A stretch of DNA of 64,000 bases. Origin: Nageia nagi (lineage: Eukaryota; Pinophyta). The translations under genes were made by a program, and so were the position numbers. Below are positions 34,901 through 45,740 of the stretch, piece by piece. Position 1 is the first letter of the stretch, and each line of letters starts with the position of its first letter. The notes under the pieces are model-generated. The model did no database searches. It had not been told where the DNA came from and saw nothing but the letters and a program-made list of their open reading frames with translations. Where the stretch lies: NCBI GenBank assembly GCA_050084985.1, contig JBITNC010000001.1:108128001-108192000 (forward strand). The letters are read 5' to 3'.

Positions 34901-36087
34901 CTAATAAACATATGGATCCTAATAATACCCTTCAAAAATCAGCAATAAACAATAATAAGCTTTCGTGAAATAAAGGGCGCCTGAATAACCTGCTCACAGA
35001 AGGTGAATTGGAGAATGGGTAATTTTCCATTGTGGAGGCCCAAGTTTAAATCCCAACACTCTTCCCAGGGAGATGACGGAGTTTAAGTTCCCTTCTCCAA
35101 TTTCAAAAAAAAACAACACAGAAGAACAAAAACAAACGAAAAAAAAGGCCACCACAGTATCTCAAATGTTCTCCTCTGCTAGGTCATTTTGTGCAATTCA
35201 ATCGAAGTTACGATTAAAATCCTAAGAATGTAGACAAAACTTATTCCACTCTCAAAAACATAGCAATAGACATTAATCACCTTCTGTCCAAAAAAGGCAT
35301 CATAAGGTCATTTCGTACAATTCAATCAGAGATACAATTAAAATCCTAAGAATGTAGCAAAAACTTATTCCACACTCCAAAACCCAGCAATAGACATTAA
35401 TCACCTTCCGTGAAAAAAAGGCATCATAAAATCTCAAATGTTCCCGTTTCTTGCAAGTCCGTCAGAAACCACAAGCAGATTCTCTAAAATTTATAACCCT
35501 TGTCTTAGAAACGTGCAAACATGTCCCCTAGACCATCCTAATGGATTTTCGGGAAAAAATTACATTTTCGATGTTAAAAACCCTCTAAATATCAATGAAC
35601 TTGATGCAAAAAAATCATAAAATCAAACCTCTCAGATGAATAACTCACACTACCAGATTTACACGCCTGATAACAATTATGTGGTATTAACAATAGAAAA
35701 TAGAGAGAGAGAGAGAAGAAAAATCATAAAAATAGAAAATTTAACTTGAAATATCATATTTTTAAGACTAACAACAATCCACTAGGGTCTCAAAGTATCA
35801 AAAAAATTCAAACCCTAACGAGGAAAAAGAAATGGTGTCGTCTGCAAGAATGTACTCACATGAATGTCGCGAGACTGGGGGTGAGAGCAAAGAACCCCAG
35901 TACAAGTCCGATCGGAAATCTTCATCTCGGCCATGTCATTAGTCGCTCTCTCGACTTCTGCAACGGCCTTACCATTCTGCGACGCTGATGGAGCTACAGA
36001 AGCGGGGGCTCCTGACTTAGACCCCCTCTTTGCCGCGGCGGCTGCCTTCTTAGCGGCGGCCTTCTTCTTGCTCGCGTCAGACACCAT
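31968..36087 (-). CDS. ABCF1: ABC transporter F family member 1 (GCN20-type ABC ATPase)
   Basis: Six coding exons join in phase: 36087-35860, 34095-34022, 33906-33696, 33514-33280, 33129-32082 and 31995-31968, totalling 1,824 nt for a 607-residue protein (Arabidopsis ABCF1 is about 595). All introns are GT-AG. The start [14 protein letters not shown] and the Ala/Lys-rich N-terminus are typical of plant ABCF1. Two ABC domains are complete. The first has Walker [10 protein letters not shown] near residues 107-115, signature FSGGWRM near 219 and Walker B LLLDEP near 240. The second has GPNGAGKST near 419, LSDGQ near 505, LLLDEP near 526 and the SHD switch near 558. There are no membrane segments, as in all ABCF proteins. 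The family acts on ribosomes, and yeast GCN20 and its plant relatives work with GCN1 in eIF2-alpha kinase signalling, so a cytosolic translation-control role is inferred. The last exon is less certain; reading through its donor stops at 32078, after the same Leu. Confidence 0.93.
34096..35859 (-). other. ABCF1 intron 1 with an internal 124-bp tandem duplication
   Basis: The intron runs from donor GTGAGTAC to acceptor TTTGGCAG. At 35181-35430 a unit beginning AGGTCATTT is repeated with a 124-bp period. A GA-rich microsatellite lies near 35703-35716. Confidence 0.8.
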
Positions 36088-36480
36088 TTTACAACCTTCA
36101 ACACAAAATAAATAAATATTAAAAAGGGGGGAAAAAAATCAAACCCTCACTGAAATATCACCCAAAAACCCTAGTAACACCTTCAACACGATCCGATCAA
36201 ATCCGAGACCCACTATTTGCTAGAAAACCATCTCTGTAAATCCCCTCAGCGGAAAAACTCAAACCCCAAAAAACAAAAGACAGACAAATCAGTTTATACC
36301 CTAAATTTCAGATCTTGACAGCTTTACGGACTATTTGAGAGAGAAAATCCTTACCTTGGAGGGGATCTGAGGCTCAATAAACCAGAGAGAGAGAGAGATA
36401 TCGACCTCCTGCACAAAGCTGCCTTCAATTCAGAGAAGAAATGCTCAGATTTCTTCCTCCGAATCTGTTATAGAGGAGAT
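36088..36480 (-). other. ABCF1 5' untranslated region with probable intron
   Basis: On the minus strand a donor TCCAAG|GTAAGG (36355/36354) lies about 270 bp upstream of the start codon. A T-rich acceptor region follows before the ATG at 36087. A leader intron is common for plant housekeeping genes. A GA repeat at about 36383-36399 lies in the upstream leader exon. Confidence 0.55.
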
Positions 36481-36500
36481 TGAATGTCGGAGGGATTGCT

Positions 36501-36510
36501 ACTTATACCC
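36501..36510 (-). promoter_or_regulatory. Probable TATA box of ABCF1
   Basis: GGGTATAAGT on the minus strand lies about 415 bp upstream of the start codon. It precedes a GC-richer leader and would place transcription start near 36470-36480. Confidence 0.5.
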
Positions 36511-37208
36511 GCAGATATACCGACAGATTTAGCCTCGGCCAGACCTTAGCCTCGGCTACCGAAGCTCCGCTAGTTTACCGAGAAAATATCTGAGGAGCCT
36601 CCCGCGTGCTATTTTAATTATTTTTTATTTAATTTAAATAAGCTCCCCTTTAGGGCGTGGATCCTAACTTCGGGGAGACGGGTCAAGTTGTGTTTCTATA
36701 AAATATAAGCCCCTTGGAGTGGAGGGGTCAATTTTTAGTAATGTTTATGCAAAAATCCATGGATTATTATTATTATTATTATTTTTTTAAGATTTAAAAT
36801 TACTTTTATGATTTAATGGTTTTATATAGTGTTCATGCACGTTTGGGTGATCTCATGGAAATTACTCACTTTTATCAATTTATCTTATGTGTTCAAAAGT
36901 ATATTATAATTTAATTTGTTTATATTGATTATGATATGAAATTCGTTATAATTCATTTTTAATGTATTTAAGTTTTGATATGCATTTATGATATGAAATA
37001 TAAGGTGACTTTATAATCATATAGGAGTTAAGTTGATAGGAATGAGATTTGATGTTATCTCATATGATTTGGTTTTATGATATGTTTTAATTCTATGCTT
37101 CGATTTGAGCATGTTCATTTCATGCATTAGACAATGGAATAATAATAGATGTACCTTCTAACTACACCTATAAGATATGACTAGCTTTGATATAACCCCT
37201 TATATATC
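36511..37208. other. ABCF1 upstream region; no gene seen
   Basis: The first 150 bases upstream of the TATA box are relatively GC-rich; the rest is AT-rich, including an ATT microsatellite near 36766-36790. No ORF with recognisable motifs was seen. Confidence 0.6.
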
Positions 37209-37308
37209 AAAAAATGCCGAGAGATATCATTTCGAGGCGCCTATCTTGGATATAGCAATACCAAGAAATGAGATAGGTGCCTCGAAATGATATCTCCACA
37301 TTTTTTTC
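37209..37308. repeat. Near-perfect 100-nt hairpin
   Basis: Arms at 37221-37246 and 37271-37296 are complementary over 26 bp with one mismatch, and looser pairing extends each arm outward to about 38 bp. The loop is 24 nt. The left arm contains ATTTCGAGGCGCCTATCT. Size and shape fit a plant miRNA precursor or a tiny foldback element. There is no ORF. Confidence 0.7.
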
Positions 37309-37368
37309 TTATACCATAAAATTATAATATTATGACAGAACGCATACACAACAATTTTTGGCAAGAGG

Positions 37369-37416
37369 TTTACCGAGCCCAGCAAAAAACTATTACCGAG
37401 CCCAGCAAAAAACTAT
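37369..37416. repeat. 23-bp direct duplication
   Basis: TTACCGAGCCCAGCAAAAAA occurs twice in tandem with a 23-bp period. Confidence 0.85.
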
Positions 37417-37419
37417 GGC

Positions 37420-38450
37420 AATAATGTGGATTCACTACATGTAATGACAACCATATAAAATAATGTTATGGATGACTGTATTGACTCTGTTAAAGTATAA
37501 ATATCAATCTACTTATTCAAATATCAAAGTAGAAGTGCATTGGCACTGCGTGGTGGAGATGCATGGCAAATTGAAAACCAGGAAATGTGATGGAAACAAT
37601 ATAAACTAAATTAATTTGGTATCATGGGGATTTTATGATCTTGTGTTGATTTTATTGAATAACTTTCTAATGAAAAGAAGGCATCAACAACTAATATGTT
37701 AGACCAAGACATGTAAAACTTTGTGAATTCAGAGCATTTTTTGATAAAGTTTTATGTGAACAGCAAGATAAGAAGCGTAAAAGAATTTAGAGTATAAATT
37801 GTATGTAAAATAAGAAATAAGAAATATTACAGTAAAAATATATTTACAATAGCAGAGAATTAACTTACAATAAAATTAAAGTTCTCTTCTGTTTTTACAA
37901 TCTTTTGTTCCAACTTTGCTTGTTCGAATTCACTGCATCTCTCAATTGATTTGGGAGTGAATTTTTATGATGTTTGATATTCTTCCTTCCATTTATATAA
38001 TAATTTTTGAAAAGATGTGTCTTTTAATATTTCAGTCGGTTATATAATTTTAATTTAAAAAAAAAATATTTTCCCGCCAATTGTTTAACGGACGAACTCA
38101 CATGCGACATTTTGCTCCCCCACTCCACCCCCCATGCTGCAGCTGTAGAAACGCCTCTCGGTGTAATAATATATGAATATAGTGGATAGTTGGTACATCA
38201 TAAGACTTTCCATCAAGGAGAGGTATATGTATAATAAGATCATAGCAATCTTAACCTCATCATGAAGGGGATGATTATACAATTATGGTGCACATCTTGG
38301 TACTATTTAGTTTCGTGATTGTGGTGGATATAGTTGAAAAGACATGTTCATTAAACCATGGAACAAAACATGAAGGAAATTACAACAATGTATTTATGGG
38401 ATTATTACAAAATTACTTATTTGTGCTATGCCCTGAAATAATAAAAAAGA
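37420..38450. other. AT-rich spacer; no gene seen
   Basis: Short ORFs here show no known motif. Confidence 0.55.
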
Positions 38451-38457
38451 ATTTGAC

Positions 38458-38748
38458 TTGTTGTCATGTGGTTACCATGACCCGATTCAAATAGAAACAT
38501 TCATCGTGAGATTTTTAATATCCTACATGTTAGAATTACTGGATCAAATAAGATTATTGAGATGTTATATGCTAGAATTACTAGATCAAATAGGATTATT
38601 GAGATCCTATCTGCTAGAATTATTGGGTCAAATAGGATTATTGACATCATATCTACTAGAATTTCTTGATTTACTCAATAAAACCTTAATGAATTTTGAC
38701 ATAAAGGTTCTTGCTGAAAATGATAAATTGCTAAAAGAAGATGCTTGA
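38458..38748 (+). CDS. Small ORF with 14-residue leucine-rich repeats, doubtful
   Basis: An open frame of 96 codons contains three and a half copies of a 42-bp, 14-residue repeat (YMLELLDQIGLLRS and variants) at about 38527-38680. It then ends with a charged segment (KVLAENDKLLKEDA). The in-frame 42-bp period keeps the frame open. The repeat would form an amphipathic Leu-rich helix. No homologue is recognised, and upstream signals for a gene are not evident. It may be only a minisatellite in a chance frame. Confidence 0.25.
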   Translation: MLSCGYHDPIQIETFIVRFLISYMLELLDQIRLLRCYMLELLDQIGLLRSYLLELLGQIGLLTSYLLEFLDLLNKTLMNFDIKVLAENDKLLKEDA

Positions 38749-38759
38749 TGTTACCTTTT

Positions 38760-39570
38760 GATATGATTTTATTATTATGTTGTACTACTTTTGAGCTATT
38801 ATGTATGATTTTTCTAAAAATTTCACATTATCGATGTTTGTACTACATGAGCAAAAATGCTCGCACTTTTAGTTTTTTACTTTTTGCTTCTAAAATACTC
38901 TATGTTACCTCTATCAAAAACCTTCTGATTTACTATACTGGATTTGAGACATGAAGCATTTTCTTTGTTGTACTAGATTTGAGTGATTAAACTTCTTTTT
39001 TCTTTTAGAAAATCAACATCATTGGTACTTTTTCTTTCTTCATTTTTGCTTCTAAAATTAAAATTATCATATTTTGATCAATTATTTTAATTTTTTTATT
39101 TGATGATTTTCATTTTCCCCAAGCTAAACCAAATTTGATTCCTACTTACCTCCTAGCTAATTTGAAACTTCTTACCTCCAAGGGATGCTATGTTACCAGA
39201 ACATGAAGAAATTGAAACTTTCAAGCTTGTAAAATGAACCTTAATATTTATGATTCTAAGACTATCTACACTTTTCTTGAATCTTCCTTGATGATCTATA
39301 TTATTCTAAAATAATATCATTGATGTTGTTGCAATATAGAATTAAAATATTGATATTTTGTATTTTTCTATATTTTTTGCAGGTATCTTCTACTGATGAA
39401 TTGGTTTTCAAAAGACACATGTTTATTTGCATTAGGAAGTTGATTTCCATAAATGGATTTATTTTTCCAAAGGTAGAGAGCTAGCCAAGACTAGTTTTCA
39501 TCTTCAGCTTTATGTTTGTATCACCTTTAACAACTTTCACCACAAGATATTTTCTCTTTATATGTGTATG
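38760..39570. other. AT-rich spacer; no gene seen
   Basis: No coding or repeat feature was recognised before the reversed LTR that follows. Confidence 0.55.
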
Positions 39571-39574
39571 TGTG

Positions 39575-40045
39575 GGGTAGATAAGTACTAAAGGAACTAA
39601 GCCTAAGTGACTAAATTCCTCTTCTACTAAGATTTCATGAAAGCTTTCTAAAATATCATCACAATACCATAAACAAGATAGCCAATACCATAAATTTGAC
39701 ACCAATATAAAGTGGTTCTTCCAACCATGGGAGTACATCCACCAATCTAAGATCTTATTCTCAAAGAGCAATCTCTTACAACAACTCTTTCTCACTTCTC
39801 CTACAACTTAGATAAGAGCATAACTTTTCTACAAACTTGAGTGAGTAATCTCAAGGAGAGGGCCCTCTATTTATAGGCCTAAATCCTCCCTTGGATCACC
39901 ATTTTAACCATTATACAATGTCATGTCATGCATCACCCTTTTACCCAAGCAGCATGCACATGAGATGGAGTGTAGGATAAGTTACACTGTTTTATTCACA
40001 AATACTTAAAAGGTATTTAAGGATACTTTTAAGGTTTTCCCTTCT
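39575..40045 (-). repeat. Diverged solo LTR of the copia family, reversed
   Basis: The reverse complement aligns with the LTRs at 18391-18877 and 58117-58612. Shared points include the TATAAATAGAGGGCCCTCTC promoter block and ATGGGAGTACATCC on the plus strand, with LTR-like sequence down to about 39575. No internal element sequence or second LTR is attached. Ends are approximate. Confidence 0.7.
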
Positions 40046-40186
40046 TCCTTTTCTTCTTGAGTGGTGAGATCTTATACCTAATCTTCAATATTCTTCTTCT
40101 TATTGAATGAAAAATCTTGTGAGATTTGGATTTTCTTCCATATTGACTAATTTTTCCTCTTTTTAATAAATGGCTTGTTTCCCTCT

Positions 40187-41038
40187 TGTTAACACATAAA
40201 AATGAATTTATGTTTTAAAATCAATAAATTAATGAAATATGCTTGGCCTAAATGTATGTCTTGAATGTATTAAAGTGATAATATCAATGTTTGTCTTGAA
40301 TATGAATTTTGTAATGATTATCTTGAATATTGCATGGATTATCTTGAATATTACATGAATTATCTTGTTATTGGTGTGTTTATCTTGAATATTGTGAATT
40401 AGCCTTATTTATGTAGATGCATGTCGACCCATGGGTTGTATTATCTATTATCTATATAAATAAGGGATCTAATAGTAAGTCCACACAACAAGGATACACA
40501 TGATCCCGCATATGGTCTTGTAAGTGGCAACCCCTTAAGGTATCTCTTGGTACCTCCTACAAGGAGTGGTTTGTGTGCTTCCTTTCATGAGCTATCCTGA
40601 CATCCACAATCTATTCTGATATCATACTGCTATCTAAGACATCCGTATTGAAGTTCTAGACTTGATCGAGAAGTTAAGAATCATCAAACGAAGGCCGTCG
40701 ATGCTCCTTTATGAACCAAAGAACACCGTCGGTGCTCTTATATCACTGAAACGGACTGCCTGCGGTCCTCTTTTTGCATTTTCCAAGGTCACAACATTGT
40801 TGGAAAGGCAGCTCATTATCAGTACATCGCCAATATCTTCATCTTTCGTTGTCAGGTACATTCCGTGAGGTAAGTACACAAATTACAGTCTTGGTTGGTA
40901 CAATTACATTTCTGAATTGGTTATTTTGTTTGTTGCTATTTAGAATAAATTGCTATCCATAGCTCAAATACAAATAATATTGAGTTTGTAGATATTTGCC
41001 TATTTATTTATTTGCATGCTCAATTTTATTTGTAAACA
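40187..41038 (+). repeat. Tat-like 5' LTR (852 bp)
   Basis: This matches 52988-53840 at about 97% by eye. A TATA-like TATATAAATA is at 40453-40462. Differences between the LTRs are mostly C/T or G/A. Confidence 0.95.
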
Positions 41039-41040
41039 TT

Positions 41041-41060
41041 TGGTGAACCCGACGTGAACA
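41041..41060 (+). other. Primer-binding site of Tat-like element
   Basis: TGGTGAACCCGACGTGAAC begins two to three bases after the LTR. The related GTGAACCCGA occurs after the LTR at 63284-63672. The matching tRNA was not identified. Confidence 0.6.
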
Positions 41061-43120
41061 TGCTTTCTAATTCAAAAATGAACAAAGATATAGATGAATT
41101 TTCAGATTATTCTACATTAGTTCAATCATCACCTAAGAGGAAAAGAAAAAAATGGAAAGGAACAGAGCCAACTAGGAAAAGTGCTAGACTAAATAAGGAA
41201 AGTGCTCCTTGGATTATTAAAGATAAACTTCCAGATGAGGAATCTTATCATGGTGATTCCGAAGACAATGATAGTTCCGATGGTGAAACCCTAGAAAATA
41301 TCAGCCAAATGTTCGAAAAGGAGTTGTCAATAACCCTATACCGACCTAATAGATTCAATAGCTGGAACCTTACCGAGGAAAAACTTAGGTTAGTGCAACA
41401 GTTTATGAAAGACTTTGGGATGTTCTACAAATTTGCTACAGACACTAGTACGGCATATTCTTTTCACTATTTATGGAAATTCAAAACTACAAACAATCTC
41501 ACATCAATCATTAGAGCATCTTTTATCAAACCAACTATGACTATTATAGAAGATCGTGAAAAATTTTATGTGCCATGCTTTAACCAACAAACTACCACTC
41601 CTAGGGATATTAAAACAAATATGTGTGAGTCTATGTCATCTCTAACCCTTGTTGAATGTGTTAGAAATCATGAAGCAATAATGCAGGAAGAAATGAATAA
41701 TGAATATTCAGATGAAGAGGAAGTGATACATTTTGATGAAGAATTAGATGATGATTTAGAGACAGAACTTGAAATGGACTCTATAGCACAGAGATTGGTT
41801 GATGCTTATCCCTATTGGTCAAATCGAGAGAAAGAGATTAAAGAAGCAAAAGTAAGAAGGGTTATCAGCACAAGGTCTTATCAAAAATCGTAATCATGCA
41901 CAAAAGAGATCATCATAAGAGAATTAGAAATGCAGCTAGTACAGGAATGGAGGGAACAGAATTTAAGATTCGCCCTAGGAACATCAGATCATGAGAAAGA
42001 AGAAGAGACAGAAGGGTGTAAAACCCCAGAAGAGAAGTCGGATCAGGATGACACAGAAAAACAAAGGCAAAAAGAAATAGCAGAACAAAGAATGGCCCAA
42101 CTTCAAGCAATGGTCGAGCAGCTCAAAAAGTTAACGTTATTACATGATAAAAAAGCAAATAAATATTTAGCTGAAAATCATCCTCTTTGCATAAGAATCA
42201 GAAGAAGAACATGGGAAGGAGAAGATATCGAATTCAGCAAGTACGATGGTATAAGTGATCCAAGGATGCACATCACAATTTTTGAAGAGGCAGCATGTAG
42301 GCACCTTTAAGATGAGGATATGTTAGCTAGGTTATTTCAGCTCAGTTTAAGGGAAGAAGCTTTAGAATGGTTTATGACTTAAAGGACCAAAGTATTACCA
42401 GCTATAGACAGTTAAAATAGGAATTCTTGGATCAGTATCAGCACAACATAAAGAAAAAACTTGCTATCATGGATTTGGCTAGAATGAGACAAGGGAAGAG
42501 CCAATCATTTGAAGATTTTGTAGTAGCTTGGAAAAAAGTGGCTACATACATAGTGCTAAGTGAAAAAGAGTTGAAACAAATGTTGATAAAGTCACTAAGA
42601 GATGAGGTAATGCTCGAATTTTTCAATTATCTAGAATAACCCCTCGTAGAAATGATCTTATCCATGATTCGAAAAGGGAGACACTTGATGAAAATTGGCT
42701 TATGGAGGCATAAGAAAGATGAAAAACTGATACCAGCCAAAGTGATAGCTATAGTTGTAGCGAACAAAGAGTCGCAAGAACTCACAAAACAAAGGACCCT
42801 TAGAGTATATGCTAAAGTTACTGAAGACCATGATGAGTTGTTGCAGTCATTGGTGCAAAGAGGTTTGATCCAGTTACCACCGATAAATCAAAGAAACACA
42901 AGAACTACAGGAGGGTTTTGCAGATATCACAGGGGTCATGGCCATAAAACATGTGAATGTCAAAAATTCAGAGATATTATTTAGGATTTAGTAGATAAGA
43001 AGGCTATCTCATTCAATAAGCCAGAAGAAAAGAAAAAGGCTCCAGTACACACAGATAACGAAAAGTTGGGGATATATAAGAACCCTATGCCGCAGCATAA
43101 TATCGGAATACTATTTGCCT
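41054..43120 (+). pseudogene. Tat-like gag
   Basis: The N-terminal part (41054-41893) is charged, with a basic patch (SSPKRKRKKWKG) and acidic stretches. After a stop at 41891 it continues with a predicted coiled coil (EIAEQRMAQLQAMVEQLKKL) and the gag core (RRTWEGEDIEFSKYDGISDP, then LFQLSLREEALEWF). The frame shifts near 42400. The nucleocapsid-like end reads GFCRYHRGHGHKTCECQKFR, the Cys/His pattern typical of Tat/Ogre gag. It fades out near 43120 without a protease. Several stops are present, so no functional gag is expected. Confidence 0.8.
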
Positions 43121-44388
43121 AGGGGCACATGACAAAAGGAATCAAGATATCAGGAAGATAGTTAGAGGGACGACAGAATGAGGCTAGCACCAGTGGGAGC
43201 TCTAGGCCCTTTGGAGGTATTATTTGGTAGATCAATATAAAAAAAAAAGAAGAGAGAAAGAAAGAAGCTAGCAGTCAGTTCAGGTCACTAACGGACGTCA
43301 TGGTCAAGAGATTGGGGGGCTTCATGACATCATGACAGGAGCATCGGCGTTGTATTTTGTGTTAATAGGACCATTGATGATCCTCTTTTAGCAGAAAAAT
43401 AGGAGAAAGTAAAAGGTACCAACTACTCCCGCAGCATGGGAAGTCAGAATTTCAGGTTGTGTCGTTGGCGTTCATTTTCAAGGATCATGGAACATCAAAT
43501 TCATTCATCACAAGTACATGCACAAGAGCAAATCAGGTACCAAAATTTGTGTTTCATATATATATCATGATCAAAATGTTTTTGTTTACAATACAACTGG
43601 ATGAGATCACATAGAATGACCTAGAATCTCCTACTAGAGCCCCCTCCCCCTACACTAGAGCTAGTAGCCCTACTATATGTGCCACCCCCGCACCGTGCCT
43701 TGCACTTCTCTACGCATGCTTTCTCCTCGCCGATCTGTCTCTCAGCCTGGCGAAGTTGCTCATAGAGGGCCTTGATCTCCTTATTAGCTACTTGTAGGTC
43801 CTAATAAATCCCAGTATAATCTTCTTCTCTGAACCGTAGACGACCCTATAGCTCTCTAATCTTCTCATCCTTCTGACCGATTTGACCACGTAGCCAAGCC
43901 ATCTCGACCTCAGGATCTATGACATAGCATAAACATATCATGTTAATCTTTGGCATATCATAAAAAGTAGAAAATCAAAGCAAAGTAAAAGAGAAAATAG
44001 GTTACCATCATCATCCTCATCGTAGTCTTCCTCCTCCCAATATGTATCCGTCTCATACTTAGGTTCATACTCATCCTGGTCTGGATCGGTCTCCTCATTA
44101 TCGTCATGACCTGCATCTAGAGATGTGTCGCGAGCATATGTCGGGCTACTCTCTCCTCCCCACCCTCCCGCTATGAAGGGAGTGTCCCATCCGATCTGTA
44201 TGTCTCCTATGTCTTCATCCTCCCATGTATCATCACCCAAGTCAACATCATGAATACCTATGTGGTGAGGACGACGTGTCCTCCACCAGTCTAGATAGTC
44301 CTCCATGTGATCAGGTCCATCTATGTCATCATTGACTCCATAGTCGGAGTCCTCGTTAAGGGACTCCCAATCTGAGTCCCAGTCAGGT

Positions 44389-44793
44389 TGAAGAATTTGA
44401 AGACCAACCGACCGGCTACCTGTAACTGGCCAACCAGCTAGAATAAGTGAACCCACCACTCGGCTAAGCAGCCGGCCTGCCGGCTAGTTCTGTTTTCTAT
44501 GTATGACATTTTTCCTTCCTATGGCTTTCCAGTTCATGTTTCTTGGTGTTTCAGCTTCTAGGCTGAAGGGAAAAGGTCACCTACAGCCTCTATAAATGTT
44601 TGTAATGTATTTTGCAGCATCATCGAAGTGTGTGGAGTTGTATTGGAGTTGTAGCTTGCATTCTCAATAATTAATTTGGTGTTGGATTCAATTTTAGTTC
44701 TCCATTGTTGTTGAGTTGTGCAATTTCATTTTTCTAAGTTGTATTATGAATTGTTAGGCAATTCATTTTTTTTGTTATAGTTAAAGAACTTCA
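44389..44793 (+). repeat. copia 5' LTR (405 bp)
   Basis: It is GC-rich at its start (GGCCTGCCGGC). The TATA box TATAAAT is at 44591-44597. It is the same length as the 3' LTR. Confidence 0.95.
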
Positions 44794-44795
44794 TT

Positions 44796-44807
44796 TGGTA
44801 TCAGAGC
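44796..44807 (+). other. Primer-binding site (initiator tRNA-Met type)
   Basis: TGGTATCAGAGC lies two bases after the 5' LTR, the standard copia arrangement. Confidence 0.9.
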
Positions 44808-44842
44808 AAGGTTGGATCAATCTGGGTTCAAGAAGTGAAGAC

Positions 44843-45740
44843 ATGGCAAGCAACTCCAACTCAATCATCATTCCAGAGTTTGATGGAGTAGACTATGAAT
44901 ATTGGAGTGTTCGAATGAATACTCTACTGACCGGTAAAGGATATTGGGACATTATAGTGGCTGGCTACACTGAACCGGTAGATTAGAGTGCATTGAATGC
45001 GGATGAAAAGAAGGAAGCAAAGGAGAATGAGAGACAAAACTCCATGGCTCTATCCTTCATACAAGCAGCCTTGGACAGGAGCATCTTCCCATGAATCTTA
45101 GCATGTGTCTCAGCCCAAGAAGCATGGGCAGTCTTGAGAGAAGGCTATCAAGGGAGCCTCAAGGTGAAGGAAGTAAAACTCCAAACATTGAGAAGGGAGT
45201 TTGAAAATATGAAGCAAGAGGAGAAGGAGACTACTGGAGATTATTATGTGAGAGTGAAAGCCATAGTCAATAAGATGGCCACTCTTGGAGAGAAGACTGA
45301 AAAGGAGGTTGTCATTAAGAAGGTTTTGAGAACCTTAACTGAAAAATTTGACCATGCTGCACTCATAATTGAAGAAACAAAAGACCTCTCATCCTTGGAA
45401 ATTGATAATTTGATTGGCTCTCTCACATCTCATGAAGAGAGGATGACAAAGAGGACAAAGGCTGGAACAAGCAATAGTGATGAGCAAGCATTCTCTATCA
45501 AAGAGAATGAAGGACAAGGAAGAGGACAAGGGAGAGGTGCAAGAGGAAGAGGAGGCAGAACTAGAAGAGGAGGAAGAAGAGGTTCGTTTGGAAGAGGTAG
45601 AGGAAGAGAGCAGAATTATGAAAGTGAACCAGCTTCATCATCAAGGGGAGACACTCCGGAAGAGGAACCGGTAGAGGTAAGGATAAGAGGAATATGCAAT
45701 GTTTTTATTGTAATAAATTTGGCCATTTTGAGTATGAATG
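44843..45740 (+). pseudogene. copia gag with zinc knuckle
   Basis: The start MASNSNSIIIPEFDGVDYEY at 44843 fits the copia gag N-terminus (DUF4219-like). The UBN2-type core follows (REFENMKQEEKETTGDYYVR, then IKKVLRTLTEKFDHAALIIE). Next come an RG-rich basic stretch and the intact zinc knuckle CFYCNKFGHFEYEC (45697-45738). Stops at about 44984 and 45092 (the latter TGA, likely from CGA) interrupt it. A shift of one base near 45655 changes the frame before the zinc knuckle. Gag would assemble particles and bind RNA. Confidence 0.88.

Noticed and set aside
35746-36115. Plus-strand ORFs opposite ABCF1 exon 1
   Set aside because: They are antisense shadows of an Ala/Lys-rich coding exon.
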